From Notospermus geniculatus (Eukaryota > Nemertea > Pilidiophora > Heteronemertea > Lineidae), in contig NMRB01000088.1 of assembly GCA_002633025.1 (NCBI GenBank), forward strand, positions 167,879-231,878: 64,000 nucleotides of DNA, written 5' to 3'. Positions 54,066-64,000 of the stretch are shown here, piece after piece. Made by a program: the position numbers and the translations under genes. Every line of letters begins with the position of its first letter. Positions within the stretch are counted from its first letter, which is position 1. Under the pieces are notes generated by a model. That model saw only the letters and a program-made list of their open reading frames with translations, searched no databases and was not told where the DNA came from.

Positions 54066-55264
54066 AAATCGATAAGATCCATAAGGAAAGAGATGACCCG
54101 TAAGGCAAGAAATATGACCCCTGAGGCGTCCCGTGAGGCAAGAGGTATGAAAATGGAGGGATGACCGATGAGGCAAAAGGTATGACCCATGACGAATGAG
54201 ATACATGTACACTGTATGGCATGAAATATGACTCGCGAGGCAAGAGATGTGACCCGTGAGGCAGGAGATATGACACACAAGGAAAGAAATCCAGTGGGAC
54301 AAGAGCTATGACCCATGAGGTAAGAGATATGACTCGTGAGGCAAGAGATAAGACGCTTGGAGCAAGATATATGACCCATGAGGCAAGAGGAATGACCCGT
54401 GAGGCAGGAGATATGACATACAAGGCAAGAGAAACCCATGAGGCAAGAGATACGACTCGTGAGGAAAGGGGTACGATCCATGTAACAAGAGATATGACCC
54501 GTGAGGCAAGAAATATGACTCGTGAGGCAAGAGATATGCCCCATGAGATAAGAGATATGACTCGTGAGGCAAGAGATATGACCATTGGAGCAAGAGATAT
54601 GACCCTTGAGAAAGAGATGACCTGTGATGAAAGATTTATGACTCATGAGGCGAGAGATATGACATATGAAGAGTTATGACCAATGAGGTAAGATATATGA
54701 CTCATGAGGCAAGGGGTACGATCCATGTAACAGGAGATATGACCCGTAAGACAAGAGATATGACCCCATGAGGCAAGAAAGACGACCCGTGAGGCAAGAA
54801 ATATGACTCCTGAGGCAAGAGATATGACCCATGAGGCAAGAGATACGTATCACGAGGCAAGAGATATGACCTTTTGGGCAAGAAATATGACCCAATGAGA
54901 AAGAGATGACCTGTGATACAAGACATATGACTCATGAGGCAAGAGTTATGACATATGAAGAGATACATGTATGACCAAAGAGTAAGAGATATGACTCGTG
55001 AGGTAAGAGATACGACTCGTGAGGTAAGATATATGACTCGTAAAGCAAGAGATATATCTGTGAGGCAAGCAATATGGCATGAGGTATGACCCTTAATGCA
55101 AGATAGACTATGTGACCCGGCAAGGGATAATTCCTGAGGCAAGATATGTGACCCGTCAAGGAAGAACAGTGATCCGAGAAGCAAGAGATATGACACGTGG
55201 GGCAAAGATATGATCTGTAAGAAGATGATGCATGAGGCCACAGGAGATATGATCCATGATCCAT
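54066..55264 (+). repeat. 21-bp minisatellite, second array
   Basis: Same consensus as the first array but with different unit counts. For example, units present at 49640-49760 and 49850-49900 are missing, and extra CGTGAGGTAAGAGATACGAC units occur at ~55000. Frames of 203 and 179 codons on the minus strand are repeat artefacts. Confidence 0.9.
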
Positions 55265-55751
55265 ATAGATCCGATCACTTCGAAACTGAAATCAACAAGT
55301 AGGAATAGAATATTCTCCTCACGTTGCAAACGGTGTAAAATTCTGTCCCCGTTGGGGTCACATTATACCGACATGGTTCTTAATTGATCATTCTCAGGTT
55401 ACCACCAACTGGATTGTTGAATCGGTTCCTGTGAATATTTGATGATTTGGTTAGAAACGGAGATATCGCGTTCTTGAAGCGATAATTTCCGTTCGGGATA
55501 GGCAGATCGTTTCATTGGCAAACATTCAGGATCGATCATTCGACGATTTGATAACACAGCTGGAGGGAATTTATTACAAGCTGGATAATGTAGTGTTGTT
55601 TAATAGCTGGATTTTTAGGTTGTTCATTTCAGTCATATTTTTTGTCAAGATGAAATGCATTACGGATGAGAAAGTGAAAACGTGTACGTTTTTTGGTACT
55701 TCCACTTCAATGGAAAATTTGCTGACAAGAACAGCTGTGCTGTTACACCGA

Positions 55752-56056
55752 TTAAAGTGAACTGGTCGCGTCTGTCAAGTTGCCTGAATAGAGAATGGAA
55801 CGCCGCCATCTTGAATCTATCACAGTTCTCACTTTGAGAACTAATTTCCTAATAATTATTAATGCGTATTACATAACTGTTGTGGCTTTTCTGCCTTCGA
55901 ATACCATGCATTAGAACACGGTCCATTACAAATATATGCTTACGTACGAATCTAATCTGTTAAATACGAAAATTTGTAATTTTGAAATTGTGAATTTTGT
56001 GGGCCACAAAATTATTCTCAGTGTCATTTTTGACCGCCGCGGCTTATTCCCTTTAA
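55752..56056 (+). mobile_element. Family C TTAA MITE, copy 4
   Basis: Duplicate of copy 3 with TTAA at 55752-55755 and 56053-56056. Confidence 0.85.
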
Positions 56057-56521
56057 GCATCCCAAATTGTTTTCTAAAGACTGTACTCCGACACTGCCAG
56101 TGCGCCTACCACAAAACAAAACAGTCGAGACTGCACGGAAAATTTCTTTCCCACATTAAAATTTCTCTTAAGCTGCAACCATGCAATACATTACGTGCCT
56201 CTTGACACACAAAACAAAGAAGCCATTAAAAAGATCCCACTTTGCCGTAACACCATAACCTGATGCAGTGTGAAATATTCAAAGCATTTTCTCAGGTCCT
56301 TGAACAGCCCGCAGCAAAATTCTATAGAAAATGCATGCCCTGCCATTTCAACTCAACTGATGTTGAAAGTCAATGGCATGGCATATTGCTTTTCACCTCT
56401 GCAGCAACGTAGTTATATATAACAAGGTAAATCCGCAGGCCAAAAATCTCAGCAATCGCTGCAGCAAGAATAGATCTGGATATGAACAATGATTTGAGCC
56501 ACACGTTTGTGTCGCACATAA

Positions 56522-56676
56522 TAGGGAGTTTAAGAAATCAAAGGATAAACGTTAACTTTTATACCACAACGTTATTTTTCATACTGCGAATTCACCAGAT
56601 TATATATTGCATTTTCGGTACAAAAAATAACTTTGTCGTAAGTTAACGTTTATCGTTTGATTTCTTAAACTCCCTA
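56522..56676. mobile_element. TAGGGAGTTTAAG palindromic MITE, uninterrupted copy
   Basis: 155-bp palindrome equal to 51837-52117 without the nested element; the empty site is at ~56621-56630. Confidence 0.9.
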
Positions 56677-56927
56677 ATTTCAAAGGTCTTCTTTTTATTC
56701 TAGGCAACTCTTTCATTTACCCAAAGGACAGTTACATGTATGTATGAAGGTTTAGCCTTCGTTTTAGCCTATGAGTGTAGGCCTACCGACCAAAAAATAA
56801 TTTTGTCGTTGCACTCTTTAAATTTAGCGCAGGTACAAAGTAAAAAGACTTATTGTTTTAAAGATATTTGAGATTTTAGAAAAGTGGCTTTTGAAAATTT
56901 GTTCACTGGGCCCTCAACAGTTTTTTC

Positions 56928-57178
56928 AACCAACACATAAGTTACCTGAAAAAATATTTCAAAGGATTCTCATATCTCACTGAGGGTATATGGTCAGAAG
57001 GAAAGAACTGAAAGGAGAAGTAAAGGGAGAGAAAAGGTTTGAAAAGAAGTTTTGCAAGCAACACGTAAGTTACCTGAGAAAAATATTTTGAAAGATTCTC
57101 TTATTTCACTGAAGGTATATGGTCAGAAGGAAAGAACTGAAAGGAAGAAGTAAGAGAGAGGAAAGGTTTGAAAAGAAG
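56928..57178 (+). repeat. Tandem pair of ~125-bp units, second duplicate
   Basis: As 52371-52648, but the extra GGAAAGAACTGAAAGGGAGA stretch is missing. Confidence 0.85.
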
Positions 57179-57473
57179 ACAATTGAAAAGTGGAACTTTA
57201 AAAAAAAACTTCCTCAGGGCCAAATGTCACTTTTCCATACACGGTGCAAAGTCCGACTGTGATTTTAAGGGCTAGCAAAGAGAGGAAGCCTCATCCTATA
57301 GCCACCTACCTTTAGCAGCTCCCATGGCCGCAACAGCCACGTTCCCCATGAGTTTGGATAAGAGATTGTCCATTGCTAGTCAGTAGTCACAACAAGAGTA
57401 AACAACAAGTTACGCTCACACGAAGTTCGAAACCATCCAGCGGAGAAATGACAGCAAGCAGGCAATGTTCATT

Positions 57474-58130
57474 GACTTCTTCTACATACTAATTGCCAAT
57501 GCCAACCCACAACTATAAATGCAACAACCCGAGAGAATTCTCGGGATGTTGCCACCAATTTACAGTGAAACCATGTTAAATCGCCAATCTGGCAGCATGA
57601 AATATATATGCTACATTTGGAGTGCTCGTCGAGTGTTGAATTCCCCGGATCCGGACAGTTGGGCATGAAGCTTTAATACCAATGTCCCACAATGGCTTGC
57701 AGAACCTCGCTAGGAGGACCATAACTAATGAGTATGGCCAAATGGTTATCATAAACCTCAGAAAATCAATGTGAGGCAAATGAAAAAAGTATTATCCACT
57801 ATGTCGAGGGCCAGTAATGGAATAAGAGCGACATTTGTCCAAATTGTGGTCTGTATTCGAGGGTCATCGCGTGATTTATAAACCATCTCAACCAAAGGCA
57901 GAGGATTTAGTCTCGGGGCGGGATTGTGGAAAAACAGTAATCAATAGCTCGTCAGACTTTTATTAAAATGTGCATGAAATTTATGAACATCGTGGAAAAC
58001 AACAGGTTTTTGATTGATCTGTTGTTAAAGACAATGAAAAATTAATTTCAACATCACAAACTCTATGTTCTGGATGGAAATTATCGTAAATCGATTGTTT
58101 TGTATTTTTGTTCCCGACTTAATTGACAGC
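57474..58130. other. Unassigned sequence with a small hairpin
   Basis: CAACAACCCGAGAGAATTCT, CGGGATGTTG at ~57521-57552 forms a hairpin. No gene recognised. Confidence 0.4.
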
Positions 58131-58275
58131 AAGAGTGGCGTAGTGTAAGCGTCAGTGCCGGTGACTCCGGGTGGTCTGAGTTCAATTTCATTAGTGTTAC
58201 CCTGGAAAGTCAGATAATGGGGTCACCCTCTTTGGTCAAGACGAATTTCAGCCAAGACTCCAGTTTCCTCCTGCA
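58131..58275 (+). mobile_element. Eroded tRNA-like SINE head
   Basis: GTGGCGTAGTGTAAGCGTCA (A-box-like) and GGTCTGAGTTCAATTTC (weak B box) ~45 bp apart, then CACCCTCTTTGGTCAAG. The following MITE inserted into or next to it. Confidence 0.4.
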
Positions 58276-58279
58276 AAAC

Positions 58280-58403
58280 AATGGGTCATATGAATAAAGA
58301 CTAGCAAATGCTTTTACTTCAACTTTGTACAGCTTTGCTTAGTGCATTTGTATTGCAAAATTCAAGTAAAAGCATTTGCTAGTCTTTATTCATATGGCCC
58401 ATT
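58280..58403. mobile_element. 124-bp near-perfect palindromic MITE (AATGGGYCATATGAATAAAG)
   Basis: AATGGGTCATATGAATAAAG, ACTAGCAAATGCTTTTACTT pairs with AAGTAAAAGCATTTGCTAGT, CTTTATTCATATGGCCCATT. Same subfamily as 26158-26278 and the fragment at the start of the window. Confidence 0.9.
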
Positions 58404-58445
58404 ATCGAAGAGTCACACCTCGACAATGAGGACCCTAGCTCACTA

Positions 58446-58567
58446 ACTCAATAGGTGTCACTAGTGGTTAAAACTACTATGAAATGAAACTGACATCCCG
58501 GTCCTGATCCATTCCCCACACAAAAAGGCGTCCATTGTATAGGACCTGGTTTCGGTGTGCTGCCCTC
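58446..58567 (-). repeat. Dispersed repeat D, copy 2 (inverted)
   Basis: CTCAATAGGTGTCACTAGTG, GACATCCCGGTCCTGATC, AAGGCGTCCATTGTATAGGA mirror 12910-13031. Confidence 0.7.
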
Positions 58568-59866
58568 TATATCGTAGCTAGGATCCCCATTACAGAAAGG
58601 AAAGAGTTATTCTTGATCAAAACATGGCGTCCATTTTAAGGAGTTGTCTTCTTCAATTTTTTGTAAGAGAATAAGGTACAAGTATCACTTAAGAGAGGTT
58701 GGACTAAAAAGCATTGAATACATATTATTGAACTCGAACAACAAAATTTCCTTGGCCTTATGCTGTCGTCATAGCGCTCTGCTTTTTCCTTTGACAGCTA
58801 GTTGCGGACGAGACGTTTGTATCCTATGGCTGCACGTCAATCAAAATGTGTTCATCGCAAGTTAATTGACAGTTACTATAGGTTCCAGTTATCTTTCGAT
58901 AAAGAGGATACATAATGATTGACAAGCAATTAAAGATCATTCCTCTGGATTAGAATCGAAAGTTTAAAAAGCAACTCAATGATGTCAACGATGAAACCCT
59001 GTCAGATTTTTTGTTTCTGGTTGTCACTGGATTTTCCTAAAATATAGACATAAAGGAGAAAGGTTACGAGAGATAGATGCCATTGGCAACAGGTGTATCA
59101 AAGAATATTCGTTTGGCTAACATTATAGCAAGAATTCTAGCCGAGCATGATAAAATCTGACCAGTTTTTATAGGTTCAGCGCCTCGACGGCCGCCATGGA
59201 AACCCAAGGGTTGCCTATCGAAAACAGTGGATATTTCGTATGCTCTCGGACAAAAACTACAAAACAGAACATTGGCTGGTAACATAGACGTTTACCAATA
59301 CGTCTGCTCGGGAGAAACAGTACAACAGGCGGTAGTCATGAGGACAAAGCATATCTTTTTCATTGACTGATAATTTCACCGAACATTCCCCATACTCACT
59401 TGTGACAGGATTGGAATATTTCCGAGTGAGAGATCATACAGACATTTTAGACAACGAAGAACTCTGTTTTAGGGCATGTTCATTGATTCTCTCTCAGAAA
59501 CTTTTTTATGAGTTTTTACTTGTCAAAGCTTATGAAATATGAAGGAATGAGTCAATCAAGTGGACTTCAAACCTGCTTTCTCTTCAACAGTATACACTAG
59601 CAACTGAAAAAATGGCCATTCCTGTATCGAAATGTCCGCCTTTTCATTTTCCAAGTCTTTTTGGGATTGGTCATCCTGCACTCTGATGTTGCAAACAGAA
59701 TTAAAGTGCCACTGTGTGCATGAGGTATGCCTCAGTATCCCTCCCCTGGCGGCGAAATCTGGAACAAATGAGATTAGACTGGTGTCCTGTCCAACCCATA
59801 CAAAACCAGTGGCAACACCTAGGCCAGACTGATGCTATGTCGAAACCTAATAAAAGGTATGAAACC
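58568..59866. other. Long unassigned stretch
   Basis: No element or convincing coding region recognised. Confidence 0.4.
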
Positions 59867-59942
59867 TTTCGCCAGCGTGTCCATATACATGTACGTACCT
59901 CTATGTAAACTCGGCCTAATGCACGCTTCGCAACCGTGAAGC

Positions 59943-60073
59943 CAGAAAGTTTTCGCAAAGCCCCCGAAACGCCAACACGAACTTGTATCCTTTTGTTCGG
60001 TGCTCTCTTCGTGGCATCGAACAATGGGTTTGGCGTTCGCGGTGGCGCTTCGGGGGCTTTGCGAAAACGCTCT
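59943..60073. mobile_element. Palindromic MITE (TTTTCGCAAAGCCCCCGAA)
   Basis: AGTTTTCGCAAAGCCCCCGA, AACGCCA at left pairs with TGGCGCTTCGGGGGCTTTGC, GAAAAC at right. Outside it, CAGCGTGTCC(A/G)TATAC occurs on both sides (59872 and 60084) as a direct repeat. Confidence 0.75.
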
Positions 60074-60776
60074 ATTGTTAATCAGCGTGTCCGTATACCG
60101 TGTAGCTCTGTGGTAATCGCAGCCTTTTACTGTACAACATTTTTGGACACCCTATACTACATTGTAGCTAGTTTATTCATTACGAAAACCAACCATTATC
60201 GAACGCAATTTGGCCACATGAAATATTCAACAAGTCTAATGTTACATCACCAGTGGGAACAGCTGGATGCCAGCATCTCGTCCACGATCGCATTTTATTT
60301 GGCATTTAATGTAAATTGCTATTTCCCATGACCTGGAATACCCAAATCAAATTTGTGGATTCCTACCCGGATAATTACATCTGAGTGGCAACGGTTGATC
60401 TTATTATGACCCGTGGAATGGCAGCCTCCGTGTATGGATGAAGCCCACAACCTGACGGGGACTCCGCCGATCACTGAATACAAATGGCGTACCAACTAAA
60501 CCAGGTCATTGTCAATTTATGGTTCCCTCCGCCTGCGACCTTGATGCGGGGGATTTTATCGGGAAACTGCTGGCGATGCACCATCACCAGCAATTAGGAG
60601 ATCTATAGGGACAGGATGATGGAGAAGGAGGGGAATGGGTGATGGACCAGTGATTACATCCGATGACTTCTTAAAGATGCCCACGAGGAAGAATCTTCAA
60701 ATGATTTCCAATAAAACTGGTGGTACACATACGGAAATCTCAGTGAGATTATCTCTGCGAGGCATAGTCTGTGAGT
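60074..60776. other. Unassigned sequence
   Basis: A 131-codon plus frame (59936-60331) starts inside the MITE and has no recognised domain. Confidence 0.35.
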
Positions 60777-60868
60777 AGACTGGTTCCCGTCTTTGTCGCT
60801 GCACTCCCGCGGCGCTCGCTTCAGTGGAACGGACAGTAGCGAGTGGAGCGGCAAAGACTGTAACCAGT
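60777..60868. mobile_element. 92-bp palindrome (GACTGGTTCCCGTCTTTG)
   Basis: GACTGGTTCCCGTCTTTGTC, GCTGCACTC pairs imperfectly with GAGTGGAGCGGCAAAGACTG, TAACCAGTC. Confidence 0.7.
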
Positions 60869-60869
60869 C

Positions 60870-60940
60870 CAAACTTGACGCTAGGTGGCGATATCTGGGC
60901 AAGGATATCACCACTAGCATCGACGCTAAGTTTCCAACTT
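60870..60940. repeat. Second, adjacent palindrome
   Basis: AAACTTGACGCTAGGTGGCG, ATATC pairs with GATATCACCACTAGC...ACGCTAAGTTT. It abuts the preceding palindrome, so the two may be parts of one element. Confidence 0.65.
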
Positions 60941-61179
60941 GAAAAGTAGTGCGCGCGCGGAGCGAACAGTAGAAATTCTTCTATTTGTAAAGCGGTTACC
61001 CATCACGTCGTTTTCTACGCTTACAATATAGATCTATTGTAGATAGGTGTACAAAGGTATACATCGGTAGAGTAAATATAAAGTGATAATAAAGTTATTC
61101 TGTTTCATTTTCGACAAGATAAATATTGTCTTTTGCAAATGATAACATTTTGAAAAAGAAGTTAGCGTCACTTGAAAGA

Positions 61180-61255
61180 CCAACAAGATGGCGGCCCCAC
61201 CGACGATGACGTCAAGATTTTCAAGATGGCGATCTGGCGTCGATGGCAGTGTTAT
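61180..61255 (-). promoter_or_regulatory. Possible promoter-type motifs (weak)
   Basis: Two AAGATGGCG words (YY1-like, one AAGATGGCGGC) flank a TGACGTCA (CRE-type) in a locally CG-rich patch. No transcript unit can be tied to it, and the similar word in the TTAA MITE shows that it also occurs in repeats. Confidence 0.25.
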
Positions 61256-61844
61256 TAGAATTTCGTCCAATTATCAAAAAATTTCAACGCTGTCGTGGAG
61301 TATGGGCTTAACCCGCCGGCGGGTGGAGGATTTCCTTGGCGCGTTGGCCTCTGAGTAGAAAATTAATCCCGGTCGTGGTAGATCGCGGTCAGTATGGATG
61401 GTGACCGGCGCGCGTACACCGCTGACTGATCTGCGATGAGGTTGCGATGGATTTTAGGATTGGTAGAAAGATATTTGAGACTGTGTTGTCAAGTCACACT
61501 TTGTGATGACAGGGTTAATCCCATAGTAGTCACATCTTCGTGGCGGTCTTCAAAGCTTCTTAAAAAAAACAACGCATCAGGAAGTTATGCTTCTGTAATA
61601 TCAAAGATTATCTGCATTATCTTTTTCTGCGCTCTTCGTAGATCAAATAGATAACTAGTCTCAGCAGACGCAAGACGAATTTTCAATATAAAAGAAAGAC
61701 GGATATGGGAGTTAGTCACGAGAGTGCATAAGAGATGTGGAAGCCAGATTGTGTTGATGGTATAGTTAATAAGTCATGCTCTGTTGTCAGAGTTCTGGGT
61801 GAGTCGAATTTCCAGTGAACTGTTGCGGTGGTTTCGTATTAATG
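61256..61844. other. Unassigned sequence
   Basis: Nothing recognised. Confidence 0.4.
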
Positions 61845-62512
61845 TCGTATGTTTGCCAAGTAAAAAGTGAGTGTTAAACGCGCCAGCTCAAGTTAGCAGA
61901 CCCAAGCAAGGCAGGAGGCTTTGAAGCTGGCACTGCTGCAGTCTTTGCAGAGGTGGACAAGTGGAATTTTTCGTATGTTTGCCAAGTAAAAAGTGAGTGT
62001 TAAACGCGCCAGCTCGAAGTTAGCAGACCCAACCAAGGCAGGAGACTTTGAATTTGGCACTGCTGTAGGGCAATTCCACGGTCACGAACGTGACATGTTT
62101 TCACTTATTCAGTGCTGTCTCCGCAAATTTTGGAACCACAGAAAGATGTAATACCCTCCATCATGTCAGGCTCTTGTCCTTCTATGCCCCTGGTATGAAT
62201 TAAGTTCGTTGTGATTCATAATTAGTTCACTGTTTGCTAATTAGTTGCGTCACGGACGTGATCTGTGCGATGTCACGTCCGTGACGCAACTAATTAGCAA
62301 ATGCATGTAGTGCACTAATTATGAATCACAACAACTTACTAGTAATTCATACCAGGGGCATAGAAGGACAAGAGGCTGACATGATGCAGGGTATTACATC
62401 TTTCTGTGGTTCCAAAATTTGCGGAGACAGCACTGAATAAGTGAAAACATGTCACGTCCGTGACCGTGGAATTGCCCTGTAGTAGTCTTTGTAGAGGTGG
62501 ACAAGTGGGGTT
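61845..62512 (+). repeat. 126-bp tandem duplication, second unit split by an insertion
   Basis: TCGTATGTTTGCCAAGTAAA to GTCTTTGCAGAGGTGGACAA (61845-61970) recurs from 61971. The second unit stops at CACTGCTGTAG (62068) and resumes after the palindromic element as TAGTCTTTGTAGAGGTGGAC. Confidence 0.9.
62069..62476. mobile_element. 408-bp near-perfect palindromic element with 6-bp flanking repeat
   Basis: GGCAATTCCACGGTCACG and CGTGACCGTGGAATTGCC are perfect ends. The arms pair along ~200 bp each (TTATTCAGTGCTGTCTCCGC, TTTGCTAATTAGTTGCGTCA and their inverses) with few mismatches. CTGTAG flanks it at 62063-62068 and 62477-62482. The target is known because the host is a tandem duplication with an intact neighbour. 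The centre holds inverted TCACGGACGTGA / TCACGTCCGTGA words. Confidence 0.9.
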
Positions 62513-62993
62513 TTTTCATGTTCATCTCCACTGCACAAGGGTACGTCCATCCTTCGCCAACCTCTAGTTTGCACCCTGGCATGGCACGGCCACACAGCCG
62601 GATCACACCATATGGCATCACTACGCGACGGTCGCATGCAGGCGGTCCACCGGACTGCCCACCAAGAGGTACTTGTCCAGCATCGCTATTGCCACCTCTG
62701 CATCAATCAGCAACCACACCGCTAATGTCCAATCACTCTCGATACCAACATACTATGTTTACTCAGCTTTATACTTGCGACAGACTACGACAGAAAAAGC
62801 GTTCGTGACAATGATAGAAATGGATTGCGGATGTCTTTCTTTTGCTAGCCAGCAATGAGATTTCCATTTGAGTAATGGAATTAGGCAAGTGCTGTTGACG
62901 ACTGACCCCAACATTACTGAGCGGAATTGTATGAGACGTCTTTGAGGTCGTCTAGGTGTACAGCTATACTTAGTCATCATTCTCTGGCTAAAG

Positions 62994-63131
62994 GATATGA
63001 AATAGAAATCGAGTTTCTAACGTGAAAGACATTGCTTCCTACCAGAATCGAACCCACGGACCCTCGCATAAGGCATCAATCGCCAGCACTAAGGGGCAGC
63101 ACGCCTTAAACCACTAGGCCAAATCCCCATC
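62994..63131 (-). mobile_element. SINE S1 head, copy 2
   Basis: The reverse complement gives TTGGCCTAGTGGTTTAAGGC, GAGGGTCCGTGGGTTCGATT, CTGGTAGGAAGCAATGTCTT, colinear with 24461-24600. Body beyond ~140 bp absent. Confidence 0.75.
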
Positions 63132-63274
63132 TTCAAAAAAGATGGTTCAATGGCCTATGTTTAAACGAGGCGTCCATCAGTACCCTGCGAGTAGTCCAAA
63201 ATAATCTCCGACCCAAACAGTTTTATGTTATGCGAGGGGTCACATAAATGAGATACAAGTATAGAATATGAAAT

Positions 63275-63335
63275 AGAAGGTGAAAGACATTGCTTCCTAC
63301 CAGATTCGAACCCACGTACCCTCGCATGTCATGCA
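63275..63335 (-). mobile_element. SINE S1 fragment, copy 3
   Basis: GTGAAAGACATTGCTTCCTA, CCAGATTCGAACCCACG, TACCCTCGCAT repeats the B-box side of copy 2, ~240 bp further on. Confidence 0.7.
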
Positions 63336-63842
63336 TATTCTGGCTAAAGACGTTCCGTTCAGCTTCTATCAGATTTCCCAATTTCTCACTCCGAAATAAA
63401 CACTTCTGCTGTCTGCTGCCACATGATGTTGTTTTTCTGGCCAACTAGAGTAGGTGGTATGATTGAGCATCCTCAATTTCATCATAATGACGACGTGAAG
63501 GAACGAAACTGCCAAGGCTTAATATAGAATCAACATGCCTGTCAGATACTTCCACAGGAAAATAACCATAACCTGAAACTTAATCGAAAGAGCATGTCAT
63601 GCAAACTAAAAATAGTTTTTCAACATTATACCAAATATATCCTGATATGAAAATCCGAAAATCTCATTTGTCAAAAAAAATCATCTCACAATCCACTTGA
63701 AGCAATATCATAAAACTCACCCTTAAAACCGTAACTGAAATTGACAAAGGTAATTAAATGTCAAAGGTAAATGGTCTGAAAGCCAGTCTAGTTAAAAATT
63801 AAATTGTTATGAAAAATATACGGTACAAAGGTATGAAAGATA
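63336..63842. other. Unassigned sequence
   Basis: Nothing recognised. Confidence 0.4.
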
Positions 63843-64000
63843 GGTTTTGAAGCCATATTCAGGTGGTGGATGATCAACCAATGTGGATTTTGAAAGTTGG
63901 CCAATTAGAATAAAGCCATGTTCAGTGGTGATCAACCAATGTGATTTTGAAAGTTGCCCAATCAGAATAAAGCCATGTTCAGTGGTGATCAACCAATGTG
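63843..64000 (+). repeat. ~60-bp tandem repeat, continues past the window
   Basis: AAAGCCATGTTCAGTGGTGA, TCAACCAATGTG, GATTTTGAAAGTTG and CCAAT(C/T)AGAAT recur three times. The last two units are nearly identical and the array is cut by the window end. Confidence 0.9.

Larger units (their letters stand above)
52946..57473 (+). repeat. Segmental tandem duplication, copy 2 (4528 bp)
   Basis: Starts TATAGTCTCATCGTTACG directly after the end of copy 1 and ends GGCAATGTTCATT. It is 202 bp shorter, mainly from the absent nested MITE and fewer 21-bp units, partly offset by small insertions. GTTCA is present at both breakpoints, so short homology may have guided the event. Confidence 0.95.

Noticed and set aside
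61180-61255. Confident promoter
   Set aside because: AAGATGGCG and TGACGTCA are suggestive, but no transcript unit follows on either strand and the former word is also found in a MITE.

Overview
The window looks like nuclear DNA from an animal, probably a marine invertebrate (echinoderm, hemichordate, cephalochordate or mollusc). Pointers are the AT-leaning base composition, many TACATGTA and AGGCCTA words, TTAGGG-like tracts, tRNA-derived SINEs, and a very high density of short inverted-repeat elements. The phylum is an inference. I find no gene that can be named. Open frames longer than 100 codons are mostly frames kept open by minisatellites or lie in palindromic repeats. The only stretch that reads like protein is a short minus-strand segment near 16.5-17.0 kb, and it is weak.

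Layout. 0-5 kb: MITE cluster (three end-to-end copies of one ~150-bp family joined by TTAA, a 411-bp TA-flanked MITE, fold-backs, a 259-bp CAGG-ended element), then an ACATGT microsatellite and a degenerate tandem array. 5-12 kb: tandem tRNA-related SINE pair, palindromic MITEs, telomere-like tracts, a 48-bp minisatellite and a TTAA-flanked MITE. 12-20 kb: a gap in poly(G), dispersed repeats, a CAGG element, a second TA-flanked MITE, two GC-rich MITEs and a ~190-bp tandem repeat. 20-32 kb: a 67-bp tandem array, a long SINE with a type II tRNA-like head, a 17-bp minisatellite, the first of three hammerhead-like short retroelements, and several palindromic elements. 32-48 kb: a 99-base gap beside a large fold-back, a second SINE family, more MITEs (one nested in another), and the other two hammerhead-like elements. 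48.2-57.5 kb: a head-to-tail segmental duplication of about 4.7 kb carrying two minisatellites, a TTAA MITE and a MITE that is interrupted by a second MITE in one copy only. 57.5-64 kb: more SINE and MITE copies, a 408-bp near-perfect palindrome inserted in a small tandem duplication, and a 60-bp repeat running off the end.

The most interesting item is a ~180-215-bp element family (27138-27316, 40178-40392, 41845-42040). It carries a CTGANGA / GACCCC-GGGGTC / GAAA core like a hammerhead ribozyme and is flanked by 12-15-bp target duplications, as expected of a reverse-transcribed element related to Penelope-like elements or retrozymes. Nothing here forms an operon or pathway. The region reads as an intergenic or large-intron transposon graveyard with a few recent insertions.
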